Assembly: GCF_016862095.1 (NCBI RefSeq)
Contig: NZ_BOMH01000017.1
Coordinates: 124,001 to 188,000 of the forward strand
Reading direction: 5' to 3'
Length of the DNA stretch: 64,000 nt
DNA from: Actinoplanes cyaneus
Lineage (GTDB): Bacteria; Actinomycetota; Actinomycetes; Mycobacteriales; Micromonosporaceae
In this document: positions 19,500-28,435 of the stretch, piece by piece
Layout: the number at the start of each line of letters is the position of its first letter
How positions within the stretch are numbered: the stretch's first letter is position 1
Program-made: the position numbers and the translations under genes
The notes under the pieces: generated by a model
The model's database searches: none
What the model was told of the DNA's origin: nothing
The model's input: only the letters and a program-made list of their open reading frames with translations

Positions 19500-19591
19500 G
19501 GCGGGAAGCGGAACGGCTGCGCGCCCCGGCGGGAAGCAGGGCGGTGGCGGGAAGCGGAATGGCTGCGCGCCCCGGCGGGAAGCAGGGCGGT
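19500..19591. repeat. Two tandem 46-base copies with one mismatch
   Basis: Positions 19500-19545 and 19546-19591 are the same 46 bases except for one C/T change. Each copy itself contains two GGCGGGAAGC words, and a third partial GGCG copy follows. The array lies in the non-coding gap between the LacI gene start and the terminator of the 65-residue gene. It may carry or disturb the LacI gene promoter. Confidence 0.9.
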
Positions 19592-19608
19592 GGCGTGCCG
19601 AGTCCGAG

Positions 19609-19647
19609 GCGGCGTGCCCCGGCCGGACGGTGGCCGGGACACGCCGC
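19609..19647 (-). terminator. Strong hairpin terminator of the 65-residue gene
   Basis: A 16-base-pair stem with one mismatch (arms 19609-19624 and 19632-19647, core GCGGCGTG/CACGCCGC) lies two bases after the TAA stop at 19652-19650. No T-run follows, typical of actinobacterial intrinsic terminators. Confidence 0.75.
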
Positions 19648-19649
19648 GG

Positions 19650-19847
19650 TTACCGGGTGATGGCCTCGGGGCGATATCCGGCGGGCGCGACGGCCACGGA
19701 CACCTTGTAGATGACGCGGGACAACGACCTGCGCAGACGCGGCTCGCGACGCGGCGGCTCGGGCACGACCGGGGCGTCGGGCCGGGCGCTGAACACCTCC
19801 CGGTTCACGTCGTGCAGTCCTCGGAGGTAGGCGGTGGGCAGTTCCAT
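19650..19847 (-). CDS. Small basic orphan protein, 65 residues
   Basis: The ATG at 19847 sits behind a strong AGGAGG ribosome site, and the frame ends at TAA. The protein begins MELPTAYLRGLHDVNRE and is rich in Arg and Pro in the middle (EPPRREPRLRRSLSR), ending with a mildly hydrophobic segment (VIYKVSVAVAPAGY). No signal peptide or known motif is seen. Its own promoter with two operator-like repeats and its own terminator argue strongly that it is a real, tightly regulated single-gene unit. I do not recognise the family. Confidence 0.75.
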   Translation of the reverse strand: MELPTAYLRGLHDVNREVFSARPDAPVVPEPPRREPRLRRSLSRVIYKVSVAVAPAGYRPEAITR

Positions 19848-19866
19848 GACGTCCTCCTCATCAGTT

Positions 19867-19906
19867 CTGTACCGGTACAGTAAGCCGATCCTTCTGTACC
19901 GGTCAA
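19867..19906 (-). promoter_or_regulatory. Promoter with two ACCGGTACAG operators
   Basis: Reading leftward, TTGACC (19906-19901), an 18-base spacer and TACTGT (19882-19877) form a sigma-70-type promoter. The word ACCGGTACAG occurs at 19903-19894, overlapping the -35, and again as the full palindrome CTGTACCGGTACAG at 19880-19867, overlapping the -10. This is the classic layout of a repressor-occluded promoter, most like TetR-family operators. The repressor is not adjacent. Confidence 0.75.
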
Positions 19907-19955
19907 GAAGGGGAGCCTGCCAAGTTTCTCCGGCGGTCTGTGGTGGGATCGGAGC

Positions 19956-21011
19956 ATGGGCGCGAATGCTGAGTACGTCTTCGTCGGTTGCTACACCGGT
20001 GACAAGGGAGGCGAGGGTGACGGCATCACGCTGCTGCGGCGTGACCTCGCCACCGGGGAACTGACCCGGCTGGGGCTGGCCGCGCGCACCCCGTCCCCCT
20101 CGTTCCTGGTCCAGCACCCGACCCTCCCGGTCCTCTATGCCGTCAACGAACTGGAGGAGGGCACGGTCTCCGCGTTCTCGGTCGCTCCGGACTGCGCGCT
20201 GACCCCGCTCGCCACGCGCCCGACCGGTGGGGCCGACCCGTGCCACCTGGCGGTCACCGCGGACGGCCGGCACCTGGTCGTGGCCAACTACGGCAGCGGG
20301 TCGGTGTCCGTGCATCCGCTCGACGCCGAGGGTGCCCCGGGGGAGCGCACCGATCTGCTCACCCTGAGCGGCTCGGGGGCGGACCCGGAGCGCCAGGCGA
20401 GCCCGCACGCGCACATGGTGGTGCCCGACCGGAACGGCCCCGACGTGCTGATCTCCGACCTCGGGTCGGACCGGGTGTGGCGTTCCCGGCTGGACCCGGT
20501 CTCCGGCCGGCTCGGCGCGCCGGAGCCGGCGGTGGAGGCGAATCCGGGCACCGGCCCGCGGCACCTGGCCCGGTCGGCCGACGGCGTGCTGTTCCTGGCC
20601 GGCGAGCTGAGCGGCACGCTGAGCTGGTACCGGGCGGCCGGTCCGACGTGGGAGTTGCGGGGCGAGACCGCCGCGTCCGCCGCGACCGGGGCGGTCCAGC
20701 CGTCCGAGGTGGCCGCCGGGCGCGACGGCCGTTTCGTCTACCTCGCGAACCGCGGGCCGGACACCGTGACGACCTTCGCGTGGGACGGCGAGAACGCCTC
20801 GGTGGTGGGGGAGACGTCGACCGGCGGCGTATGGCCACGGCACTTGATCTTGATTGGTGATCACCTCTACGTAGCCAATGAGCGTTCACACAACGTGACG
20901 ATTTTCCGGATCGATCCGGACACCGGAATTCCGGCGGTGCAAGGTGAGCCGACCGCCGAGCCGAGCCCTACCTGTCTGCTCCGCTGGACGTCTCCGATGA
21001 TCAGGCCATAG
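19956..21011 (+). CDS. Lactonase-family beta-propeller (6-phosphogluconolactonase type)
   Basis: A 351-residue protein of the YbhE/Pgl beta-propeller lactonase family. Characteristic pieces are YVFVGCYTG at the start, LYAVNELEEGTVSAF, HLAVTADGRHLVVANYGSGSVSV, SPHAHMV and WPRHLILIGDHLYVANERSHNVTIF. No signal peptide. It probably hydrolyses a sugar lactone such as 6-phosphogluconolactone in the cytoplasm, but the family also includes other lactonases. It stands alone, with hairpin-forming DNA behind it. Confidence 0.85.
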   Translation: MGANAEYVFVGCYTGDKGGEGDGITLLRRDLATGELTRLGLAARTPSPSFLVQHPTLPVLYAVNELEEGTVSAFSVAPDCALTPLATRPTGGADPCHLAVTADGRHLVVANYGSGSVSVHPLDAEGAPGERTDLLTLSGSGADPERQASPHAHMVVPDRNGPDVLISDLGSDRVWRSRLDPVSGRLGAPEPAVEANPGTGPRHLARSADGVLFLAGELSGTLSWYRAAGPTWELRGETAASAATGAVQPSEVAAGRDGRFVYLANRGPDTVTTFAWDGENASVVGETSTGGVWPRHLILIGDHLYVANERSHNVTIFRIDPDTGIPAVQGEPTAEPSPTCLLRWTSPMIRP

Positions 21012-21018
21012 GTCAGAT

Positions 21019-21074
21019 GGGGCACCCGGGTAGATCAACGACCTATGCCGCCAAAACCGGCACCCGGGTGCCCC
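21019..21074 (+). terminator. Long-loop hairpin after the lactonase gene
   Basis: Perfect 13-base arms (GGGGCACCCGGGT at 21019-21031 and its complement at 21062-21074) flank a 30-base loop, eight bases after the stop. ATAGGT before the left arm and ACCTAT in the loop could form an alternative smaller stem. The large loop makes the terminator call moderate. Confidence 0.5.
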
Positions 21075-21190
21075 AAGTTGACACCCATCGAGACGGCTTC
21101 GTCACTCTCGGTGTCATCTAGATCGGCAAGCGCCAATCTGAGTAAGTTTCGGCCGAACGTATATGGCATTCAGCTCCTGAGGTGCGCAGT

Positions 21191-22975
21191 ATGGAGCGCG
21201 TGTCTGGCCGCCATCGTAGAAACTTCAACTTAAAAGGGGCGACGGTCGTCGGAGGAGCGATGGCGATCGTTGTCGTTGTCGCGGGGACGTGGTTTGGATA
21301 CAGCCAGATGGCTGATTCCAAGTGCACCGGTTCCGTCCGGCTCAGCGTCGCCGCCGCCCCGGAAATCGCACCCGCTGTGACGAGTGCCGCTGACGCCTGG
21401 TCGAAGGACGGGGGGAATGTCAACGGCACCTGCGTCTCGGTGGCGGTGTCCCCGGTCGCTCCGAGCGAGGTCGCCAGCGTGATCGCGCGCGATCACGGCG
21501 TCACACTGGCGGGCGTCGGGCAGCCCTCGGGCACCGTTCAGGTGCCCGACGTCTGGATCCCGGACTCGTCGACCTGGCAGTTGCGCCTGCGCAACGAGGC
21601 GTCCGGCTTCCAGCCCAACAACGTCACCTCGGTGGCGCAGAGCCCGCTGGTCGTCGCCATGCCGAAGCCGATCGCGCAGAGTCAGAAGTTGGAGGGGCAG
21701 AAGGTCCCGCTGGCGTCCCTGCTGACCGCCAAGGCGCTCGGCTCGGCCGACGCGCCGAAGTTCGGCATCGTCAACCCGGGCACCGACGCCTCCGGCCTGA
21801 TCGCGCTGATGGCGATCGGTCAGGCGGTCGGCACGGGTGCTGACGCGGTCAAGAGTCAGGTCCAGGCCCTCACCTACCTCTCGAAGAACCGGTCGGCGCT
21901 GCGCGACGAGCTGCTCGAGCGGTTCCCGAAGTCGGCCGACGCCGCCACCATCGCGGAGGGGCTGGGCGCTGCCCCGCTCTCCGAGGAGGACGTGATCTCG
22001 TACAACGCGAAGCGTCCGCCGGTGGAGCTCAGCGCGGTGTACCTGAGCGGTGCGAACGTGCCTCTGGACTACCCATTCACGGTGCTTCCGCAAGTCGTCG
22101 ACGGTGACAAGATCAGCGCTGCGGCCGGTCTGCTCAAGCAGCTGACCACGGGCGGGTTCAAGGAGCAGCTCTCCACGGCCGGCCTGCGCGCCCCGGACGG
22201 GACATATGGTTCCGGCTTCGTGGCCCCGGCCGGCGCCCCTCAGGCGTCCCCGGCGATCACGGCCGCGGCCGGTGGCGGCGACAACACCGGTGGCACCGCG
22301 GCCGCCGGGGTGGACGCGGCCTCGGTCAGCAAGGTGGTCGGCACCTGGAACGCGACCACTCAGGCCGGCCGGGTGCTGGCGGTCTTCGACGTCTCCGGCT
22401 CGATGGGCGACCCGGTGCCGACGGCGAACAACCTGAGCCGGGCAGTGGTCACGCAGAAGGCGGCCGCGACCGGTCTCGAGCTGTTCAGCGACGAGTGGGC
22501 GGTCGGCGTGTGGGCGTTCTCCACGGACATGAACGGTAAGAAGCCGTGGAAGGAACTCATCAAGATCACCCCGCTGTCCACCGGGCGGCAGGACGTCAGA
22601 GCCACGATCCCGCAGCTCAACCCGAAGTCGGACGGCAACACCGGTCTCTACGACACGGTGCTGGACGCCTACAACGCGGCCAAGGCCAACTGGAAGCCCG
22701 GCAAGGTCAACTCGGTCATCCTGTTCACCGACGGTGAGAACGACAACCCGGACGGCATCAAGCAGGACGAGCTGATCAACAAGCTGAAGGCCGCACAGGA
22801 CTCGAGCAAGTTCGTCCGGCTCGTGCTGATCGGTATCGGTAACGAGGTCAACAAGGCCGAGCTGCAGACGATCTCGAAGACGGTCAAGGGCAGCGGCCTG
22901 TTCATCGCCGAGGACCCGACCAAGATCACCGACATCTTCCTGCAGGCGATCGGCTCCCGCACCGGGGTCGAGTAA
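21191..22975 (+). CDS. Membrane-anchored solute-binding/von Willebrand A fusion protein
   Basis: A 594-residue protein starting at ATG 21191 (GTG 21182 is the alternative). Residues about 17-37 form an uncleaved membrane anchor. Residues about 45-340 look like a class II extracellular solute-binding domain (SVAAAPEIAPAVTSAADAW, VPDVWIPDSSTW, SPLVVAMPKP). A Gly/Ala linker leads to a vWA domain from about 395, with an intact MIDAS site (DVSGSMGD, then a conserved Thr and TDGEND). Such fusions occur in actinomycetes and are probably metal-dependent adhesion or chaperone-like receptors on the cell surface. A TTGACA box at 21078-21083 may be its -35. Confidence 0.85.
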   Translation: MERVSGRHRRNFNLKGATVVGGAMAIVVVVAGTWFGYSQMADSKCTGSVRLSVAAAPEIAPAVTSAADAWSKDGGNVNGTCVSVAVSPVAPSEVASVIARDHGVTLAGVGQPSGTVQVPDVWIPDSSTWQLRLRNEASGFQPNNVTSVAQSPLVVAMPKPIAQSQKLEGQKVPLASLLTAKALGSADAPKFGIVNPGTDASGLIALMAIGQAVGTGADAVKSQVQALTYLSKNRSALRDELLERFPKSADAATIAEGLGAAPLSEEDVISYNAKRPPVELSAVYLSGANVPLDYPFTVLPQVVDGDKISAAAGLLKQLTTGGFKEQLSTAGLRAPDGTYGSGFVAPAGAPQASPAITAAAGGGDNTGGTAAAGVDAASVSKVVGTWNATTQAGRVLAVFDVSGSMGDPVPTANNLSRAVVTQKAAATGLELFSDEWAVGVWAFSTDMNGKKPWKELIKITPLSTGRQDVRATIPQLNPKSDGNTGLYDTVLDAYNAAKANWKPGKVNSVILFTDGENDNPDGIKQDELINKLKAAQDSSKFVRLVLIGIGNEVNKAELQTISKTVKGSGLFIAEDPTKITDIFLQAIGSRTGVE

Positions 22976-22990
22976 CCTCCGTCAACGTAC

Positions 22991-23020
22991 GCGGCCGTCA
23001 TCCCCCGGGGTGGCGGCCGC
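22991..23020. terminator. Bidirectional hairpin terminator
   Basis: A 30-base near-perfect palindrome with GCGGCCG and CGGCCGC arms and a CCCCCGGGG centre lies between the convergent vWA and ROK genes, 15 bases after the vWA stop. It can serve both. Confidence 0.75.
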
Positions 23021-23072
23021 TTCCGTTCCCGCCCGCCGTGGCGAGGTCAGAGGCACAGATCAAGAGCGCGGA

Positions 23073-24203
23073 TCATGACGTACGGCGGAGCCAGCCGGCC
23101 GGATCCTCCCGGACCTCCCGGATGACCGCGTCGGCAGCCCCGCGCACCGCCGCCTCCGCGCCCAGGCTGGCCGCCCGCAGCGTGACCGGCGCGAGCCCCG
23201 CGGTCAGCACCCGCCGCCGCAGCTCCGCCTCGATCCCGTCGCGCAACCGCTCGAAGTGCGGGACGAACGCGCCGCCCAGCACGATCACCGGCACGTCCAG
23301 CAGGTTCACCACCGCGGACAGCGCGATGCCGAGCGCCGCTGCGGCCAGGGGCTCGTCCGCGGCGAGTGCCTCCTGCCCGGCGTACTGCTCCAGGCACCCG
23401 TTCGCCCCGCAGCGGCAGGGACGACCGTCGGGATAGACGGTGACGTGGCCGATCTCGCCGCTCCACCCCCGTACGCCCCGGTAGAGCTCCCCGTCGATGA
23501 CCACGCCGGCGCCGATGCCGATCTCGCCGCTCACGTACAGGAAGTCGGGGTTCGCCCCGGCGACGCGCAGCTCGCCGAGGGCCGCGAGGTTCGCCTCGTT
23601 GTCGACGGCGACGGGCAGGTCGGCGAGCTCGGGGACGCCGCGCAGCAGGGCCGCCGCGTCCGTGTTCTGCCATCCCAGGTTCGGCGCGACCCGGACGAGA
23701 TCGCCGGAGACCAGGCCGGGCACGGCGAGCGCGACTCCGGCGATCACCAGGCCGTCGGCCTCGGCTGCCAGCCGGGCGCGCGCGCCGAGGCGGCCCAGTG
23801 CGGCCAGTGCCCCGGCGGCCCCGGCCGGGCGCTGGTCGGCGTGCTCGGTGAAACGCTGCCGGACCGCGCCGGTCAGGTCGACCACGCAGGCGGCCAGATA
23901 GTCGACGTTGATCTCCAGGCCCAGCCCGGCCGGCCCGGCCGCGGTGAGCGCGAGCCCGGCCGCGGGGCGCCCGGCGCCGGTTCGCGGAGGCGGGTCCAGC
24001 TCGGTGACCAGACCGCCCGCGATCAGGTCGTCGACGAGCGCCGAGACGGTGGCCCGGGTGAGCCCGGTGGCGGCCGAGACGGCTGCCCGGGACGGCGGAT
24101 CCGCGCTGTTCGCCACGGTGTTGAGGACCAGCGCGAGATTATGGGCTCGCACGCTCGACTGCCGGACGGGGGCGCTGGATCTCGTCGTCATCCGGGCCGT
24201 CAC
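23073..24203 (-). CDS. xylR: ROK-family xylose operon repressor
   Basis: A 376-residue ROK regulator divergent from xylA. The N-terminal winged helix is RAAVSAATGLTRATVSALVD. The ROK sugar domain follows (VAVDNEANLAALGE, FLYVSGEIGIGAGVV) with the zinc site GHVTVYPDGRPCRCGANGCLE. GTG 24203 or ATG 24191 may be the start; neither has a strong ribosome site and the transcript may be nearly leaderless. Divergent position beside xylA-xylB indicates control of xylose use, with release on xylose binding as in known XylR proteins. Confidence 0.88.
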   Translation of the reverse strand: MTARMTTRSSAPVRQSSVRAHNLALVLNTVANSADPPSRAAVSAATGLTRATVSALVDDLIAGGLVTELDPPPRTGAGRPAAGLALTAAGPAGLGLEINVDYLAACVVDLTGAVRQRFTEHADQRPAGAAGALAALGRLGARARLAAEADGLVIAGVALAVPGLVSGDLVRVAPNLGWQNTDAAALLRGVPELADLPVAVDNEANLAALGELRVAGANPDFLYVSGEIGIGAGVVIDGELYRGVRGWSGEIGHVTVYPDGRPCRCGANGCLEQYAGQEALAADEPLAAAALGIALSAVVNLLDVPVIVLGGAFVPHFERLRDGIEAELRRRVLTAGLAPVTLRAASLGAEAAVRGAADAVIREVREDPAGWLRRTS

Positions 24204-24207
24204 GCCC

Positions 24208-24250
24208 TTGACAATGCCATAGTCCCGCCAAATAATTCAACCACTAAACA
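24208..24250 (+). promoter_or_regulatory. xylA promoter with AT-rich operator candidate
   Basis: TTGACA (24208-24213), 17 bases, AATAAT (24231-24236) form a near-consensus promoter for xylA. The AT-rich stretch from 24228 to about 24252 is unlike the surrounding DNA. On the minus strand it reads TTTAGTGG and, sixteen bases on, TTTGGCGG, a direct-repeat pair that may bind the divergent ROK repressor. The xylA ribosome site CGGAGG follows at 24268-24273. Confidence 0.65.
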
Positions 24251-24277
24251 AATCGACCGTGTTTCCCGGAGGTAACC

Positions 24278-25462
24278 GTGTCGCTCCAAGCCACACCCGC
24301 GGACAAGTTCTCCTTCGGTCTCTGGACCGTCGGCTGGCAGGCGCGTGACGCGTTCGGTGACGCCACCCGCCCGGTGCTCGACCCGATCGAGGCCGTGCAC
24401 AAGCTCGCCGAGATCGGCGCCTACGGCATCACCTTCCACGACGACGACCTGGTGCCGTTCGGCGCCGACGCCGCCACCCGCGACGGCATCATCGCCGGGT
24501 TCAAGAAGGCGCTCGACGAGACCGGCCTGATCGTCCCGATGGTCACCACCAACCTGTTCACCCACCCGGTGTTCAAGGACGGCGGCTTCACCAGCAACGA
24601 CCGCAGCGTCCGGCGCTACGCGATCCGCAAGGTGCTGCGCCAGATGGACCTCGGCGCCGAGCTGGGTGCCAAGACCCTGGTGCTGTGGGGCGGTCGCGAG
24701 GGCGCTGAGTACGACTCGGCCAAGGACGTCGGCGCCGCCCTCGACCGTTACCGCGAGGCCCTCAACCTGCTCGCGCAGTATTCCGAGGAGCAGGGTTACG
24801 GCCTGCGCTTCGCCATCGAGCCGAAGCCGAACGAGCCCCGCGGCGACATCCTGCTCCCGACGGCCGGCCACGCCATCGCGTTCGTGCAGGAGCTGGAGCG
24901 CTCCGAGCTGTTCGGCATCAACCCGGAGACGGGCCACGAGCAGATGTCGAACCTGAACTTCACCCAGGGCATCGCCCAGGCGCTGTGGCACAAGAAGCTC
25001 TTCCACATCGACCTGAACGGCCAGCACGGCCCCAAGTTCGACCAGGACCTGGTCTTCGGCCACGGTGACCTGCTCAACGCGTTCTCCCTGGTCGACCTCC
25101 TGGAGAACGGCCCCGACGGCGGCCCCGCCTACGACGGCCCGCGCCACTTCGACTACAAGCCCTCGCGCACCGAGGACTTCGACGGCGTCTGGGAGTCGGC
25201 CAAGGACAACATCCGGATGTACCTGCTGCTCAAGGAGCGGGCCAAGGCGTTCCGCGCCGACCCCGAGGTGCAGGCCGCGCTGGCCGAGTCCAAGGTCGAC
25301 GAGCTGCGCACCCCGACCCTGAACCCGGGCGAGACCTACACCGACCTGCTGGCCGACCGCAGCGCGTTCGAGGACTACGACGCCGACGCGGTCGGTGCCA
25401 AGGGCTACGGCTTCGTCAAGCTCAACCAGCTCGCCATCGACCACCTGCTCGGGGCCCGCTAA
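24278..25462 (+). CDS. xylA: Xylose isomerase
   Basis: This 394-residue enzyme converts D-xylose to D-xylulose (and glucose to fructose) in the cytoplasm, using two divalent metals. The sequence matches the Actinoplanes class I enzyme that I remember: [23 protein letters not shown] with the catalytic His, [37 protein letters not shown] and [17 protein letters not shown] with metal ligands. It starts with GTG 24278 behind CGGAGG. It is followed two bases later by xylB. Length is normal for the family. Confidence 0.98.
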   Translation: MSLQATPADKFSFGLWTVGWQARDAFGDATRPVLDPIEAVHKLAEIGAYGITFHDDDLVPFGADAATRDGIIAGFKKALDETGLIVPMVTTNLFTHPVFKDGGFTSNDRSVRRYAIRKVLRQMDLGAELGAKTLVLWGGREGAEYDSAKDVGAALDRYREALNLLAQYSEEQGYGLRFAIEPKPNEPRGDILLPTAGHAIAFVQELERSELFGINPETGHEQMSNLNFTQGIAQALWHKKLFHIDLNGQHGPKFDQDLVFGHGDLLNAFSLVDLLENGPDGGPAYDGPRHFDYKPSRTEDFDGVWESAKDNIRMYLLLKERAKAFRADPEVQAALAESKVDELRTPTLNPGETYTDLLADRSAFEDYDADAVGAKGYGFVKLNQLAIDHLLGAR

Positions 25463-25464
25463 TC

Positions 25465-26865
25465 ATGGCGCTCGTCGCCGGGATCGACAGCTCGACGCAG
25501 TCCTGCAAGGTCGTGATCCGTGACGCCGAGACCGGCAAGCTGGTCCGGCAGGGCCGCGCCGCGCACCCGGACGGCACCGAGGTGCACCCGGACGCGTGGT
25601 GGGCCGCACTCCAGCAGGCGATCGAGGAGGCCGGCGGCCTGGACGACGTCGCCGCCGCCTCGGTGGCCGGTCAGCAGCACGGCATGGTGGTGCTGGACGA
25701 GAACGGTGACGTGGTCCGCCCGGCGCTGCTGTGGAACGACACCCGCAGCGCCGGCGCGGCCACCGAGCTGATCGAGGAGCTGGGCGGGGGCGCCGCGTGG
25801 GCCGAGGCGGTCGGGATCGTGCCGGTCGCCAGCTTCACGCTCACGAAGCTGCGCTGGCTGGCCCGCAACGAGCCGGCCAACGCCGCGAAGGTGGCCGCGG
25901 TCTGCCTGCCGCACGACTGGCTGACCTGGAAACTGTCCGGCTCGACGGACCTCGCCGACCTCCGCACCGACCGCAGCGACGCCAGCGGCACGCTCTACTG
26001 GTCCGCCAGGACCAACGAGTACCGTCCGGACCTGCTGGAGCTCGGCTTCGGCAGGGCGCTGCGGACCCCGGTGGTCCTCGGCCCGACCGGGGTCGCCGGG
26101 CACCTGCCCAACGGCGCGCCGCTGGGCCCGGGCGCCGGGGACAACGCGGCGGCCGCGCTCGGCGCCGGCGCGCTGCCCGGCGACGTGATCGTCTCGATCG
26201 GCACGTCCGGCACGGTGTTCGTCTCGTCCGACGCGGCGCCGGTCGACCCGACCGGAACGGTGGCCGGGTTCGCCGACACCACCGGGCGGTTCCTGCCGAT
26301 CGTGGTCACGCTGAACGCGGCCCGGGTGCTCGACGCGGCCGCGAAGCTGCTCGGCGTCTCGCACGACGAGCTGTCCCGGCTGGCGCTCTCCGCTCCGGCC
26401 GGCGCCGACGGGCTGGTCCTGGTGCCGTACCTGGAGGGGGAGCGGACCCCGAACCGGCCGGACGCCACCGGCGCGATCCACGGGCTGACCCTGAAGACGT
26501 CCGACCCGGCGCACCTGGCCCGGGCCGCCGTCGAGGGGATGCTGTGCGCCCTCGCCGACGGTCTGGACGCCCTGGTCGGTCAGGGCGCGCAGGCCAACCG
26601 GATCGTGCTGGTCGGTGGCGGGGCCCGGAGCGAGGCGGTCCGCCGCGTCGCGCCCGCGCTCTTCGGCAAGCCGGTGCTGGTCCCGCCGCCCGGTGAGTAC
26701 GTCGCCGACGGCGCGGCCCGCCAGGCCGCCTGGGTCACGGCGGGCAGCGACGTCCCGCCGGCCTGGTCCGCGGAGACCCCCGAGGTGTACGAGGACGACC
26801 CCGTCCCGTTGATCCGCGAGCAGTACGCGGCCGCCCAGCACGCGGTGCTGGACCGGACCCGCTGA
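25465..26865 (+). CDS. xylB: Xylulokinase
   Basis: A 466-residue FGGY-family kinase that phosphorylates D-xylulose to xylulose 5-phosphate. N-terminal motif [14 protein letters not shown], substrate-binding [15 protein letters not shown], catalytic-region [26 protein letters not shown], and the C-terminal nucleotide motif [16 protein letters not shown]. It is translationally close to xylA (two-base gap) in the same operon. Full length, with a strong terminator 13 bases after the stop. Confidence 0.96.
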   Translation: MALVAGIDSSTQSCKVVIRDAETGKLVRQGRAAHPDGTEVHPDAWWAALQQAIEEAGGLDDVAAASVAGQQHGMVVLDENGDVVRPALLWNDTRSAGAATELIEELGGGAAWAEAVGIVPVASFTLTKLRWLARNEPANAAKVAAVCLPHDWLTWKLSGSTDLADLRTDRSDASGTLYWSARTNEYRPDLLELGFGRALRTPVVLGPTGVAGHLPNGAPLGPGAGDNAAAALGAGALPGDVIVSIGTSGTVFVSSDAAPVDPTGTVAGFADTTGRFLPIVVTLNAARVLDAAAKLLGVSHDELSRLALSAPAGADGLVLVPYLEGERTPNRPDATGAIHGLTLKTSDPAHLARAAVEGMLCALADGLDALVGQGAQANRIVLVGGGARSEAVRRVAPALFGKPVLVPPPGEYVADGAARQAAWVTAGSDVPPAWSAETPEVYEDDPVPLIREQYAAAQHAVLDRTR

Positions 26866-26878
26866 ACCGTCGGTGATC

Positions 26879-26919
26879 GCGGGGGTGCGGCGCTCACGCC
26901 GTACCCCCGCAATTCTTTT
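26879..26919 (+). terminator. Terminator of xylAB
   Basis: GCGGGGGT-GCGGCG pairs with CGCCG-TACCCCCGC around a CTCA loop (26879-26910), followed by AATTCTTTT. It is one of the few hairpins here with a real T-run. Confidence 0.88.
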
Positions 26920-27005
26920 CTGAAGTTTCTGTTGTCGCTCGTCCTCCTGCGCATCTACGGATCGGCCGCATCCCCGGCGGCCCATCCCCGTAGGAAGGAT
27001 CCGCA

Positions 27006-28433
27006 GTGGCAACTCGCAAGCGGAAACTGCTCGGCGCGGCGGCCGTCCTCGCCGTCCCGGCCGGCTTGATCGGGTGGGCGGTGCTGCCCTCCGAGGCCGC
27101 GGCCGCCCCGGTCGCCGGCAGCACGTACACCCTGGCCGTGAAGAAGAGCGGCCTGTGCGTCGACGTGCCGTCGGCGTCGAAGGACGACAAGGCGCTGCTC
27201 CAGCAGTGGGGCTGCACGGCGGGTGCGGCCTGGCAGCAGTTCCAGGTGGTGGCGCAGGGCTCCTACTACCTGCTGAAGAACGTCAACAGCGGCAAGTGCG
27301 TCGACGTGCCGTCCGCCTCGACGGCCTCCGGCACGCGGCTGTGGCAGTACACGTGCGGTACCGGCACGAACCAGCAGTGGAAGTTCGTGGCGTCGGGCAC
27401 CGGCACCTACCAGATCGTCAGCGTGAGCAGTGGGCTCTGCGTCTCCGACCAGGGCGCCTCGACCTCCTCGGGCGCGGCGATCATCCAGGAGACGTGCACC
27501 GCCAACTCGAACAAGCAGTGGGCGTTCACCCCGGTCACCACGTCGTCCGGGACGGCGACCGTGGCCAAGGACGGCAGCGGCAGGTACACGACCGTGCAGG
27601 CGGCGATCGACGCGGTGCCGGCGAACAACACCGGCCGGGTGACGATCACGATCGCGCCGGGCACCTACCGCGAAGTGGTCACGGTGCCGGCCGACAAGCC
27701 GTTCATCACGCTGCGGGGCACCGGCTCGTCGGCGTCGCAGACCGTGCTCGTCTACAACAACTCGGCGCACACCAGCGGCACGTCGGGCAGCGCGTCGGTG
27801 GCGGTCAGCGGCAAGGACTTCGTCGCCACCAACCTGACGATCTCCAACGACTACGACGAGAACACCTACGCCGACGGCGACCAGGCGGTCGCGCTGAAAC
27901 TGGACGGCGACCGGGCGACGCTGGACAACGTCAGGCTGCTCGGCGACCAGGACACGTTCCTGCTCAACCGGGGCCGCTCGTACATCAAGAACTCCTATGT
28001 CGAGGGAACCGTCGACTTCGTCTTCGGCGGCGGCGTCGGGGTCTTCACCGCGACCCAGGTCTACGAGAAGCGGACCACCGGCGGCCCGATCACGGCCGCC
28101 AAGACCGATGCCTCGAGCACGTACGGCTTCCTCTTCCACAAGTGCACGATCACCGGCGCGACGACCAACACCACGCAGCTGGGCCGCCCGTGGGGCCCGG
28201 CCGCGCAGGTCCTGTTCCGCGAGTCGTCACTGAGCGCCACGATCAGGACCGCCGAGCCGTGGACCGACATGTCCGGCAACGTCTGGGAGAACGCCCGTTT
28301 CCTGGAATACAAGAACACGGGTTCCGGCGCGACGGCCAACAGCAACCGGCCGCAGCTCAGTGACGCCCAGGCCGCCAACTACACCCCGCAGAAGTACCTG
28401 GCGGGGACCGACAACTGGAACCCGGTGGGCTGA
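27006..28433 (+). CDS. Secreted pectinesterase with N-terminal ricin-type lectin domain
   Basis: A 475-residue protein starting with GTG 27006 behind GGAAGGA. A signal peptide or anchor covers residues 1-34. A ricin B-type lectin domain follows (about 38-180; KKSGLCVDVPSAS and repeated QQW motifs). The carbohydrate esterase family 8 right-handed beta-helix runs from about 188 to the end, with catalytic motifs LLGDQDTFL, EGTVDFVFGGG and LGRPWG. It demethylates pectin outside the cell, preparing substrate for the pectate lyase encoded two bases downstream. Confidence 0.94.
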   Translation: MATRKRKLLGAAAVLAVPAGLIGWAVLPSEAAAAPVAGSTYTLAVKKSGLCVDVPSASKDDKALLQQWGCTAGAAWQQFQVVAQGSYYLLKNVNSGKCVDVPSASTASGTRLWQYTCGTGTNQQWKFVASGTGTYQIVSVSSGLCVSDQGASTSSGAAIIQETCTANSNKQWAFTPVTTSSGTATVAKDGSGRYTTVQAAIDAVPANNTGRVTITIAPGTYREVVTVPADKPFITLRGTGSSASQTVLVYNNSAHTSGTSGSASVAVSGKDFVATNLTISNDYDENTYADGDQAVALKLDGDRATLDNVRLLGDQDTFLLNRGRSYIKNSYVEGTVDFVFGGGVGVFTATQVYEKRTTGGPITAAKTDASSTYGFLFHKCTITGATTNTTQLGRPWGPAAQVLFRESSLSATIRTAEPWTDMSGNVWENARFLEYKNTGSGATANSNRPQLSDAQAANYTPQKYLAGTDNWNPVG

Positions 28434-28435
28434 CC

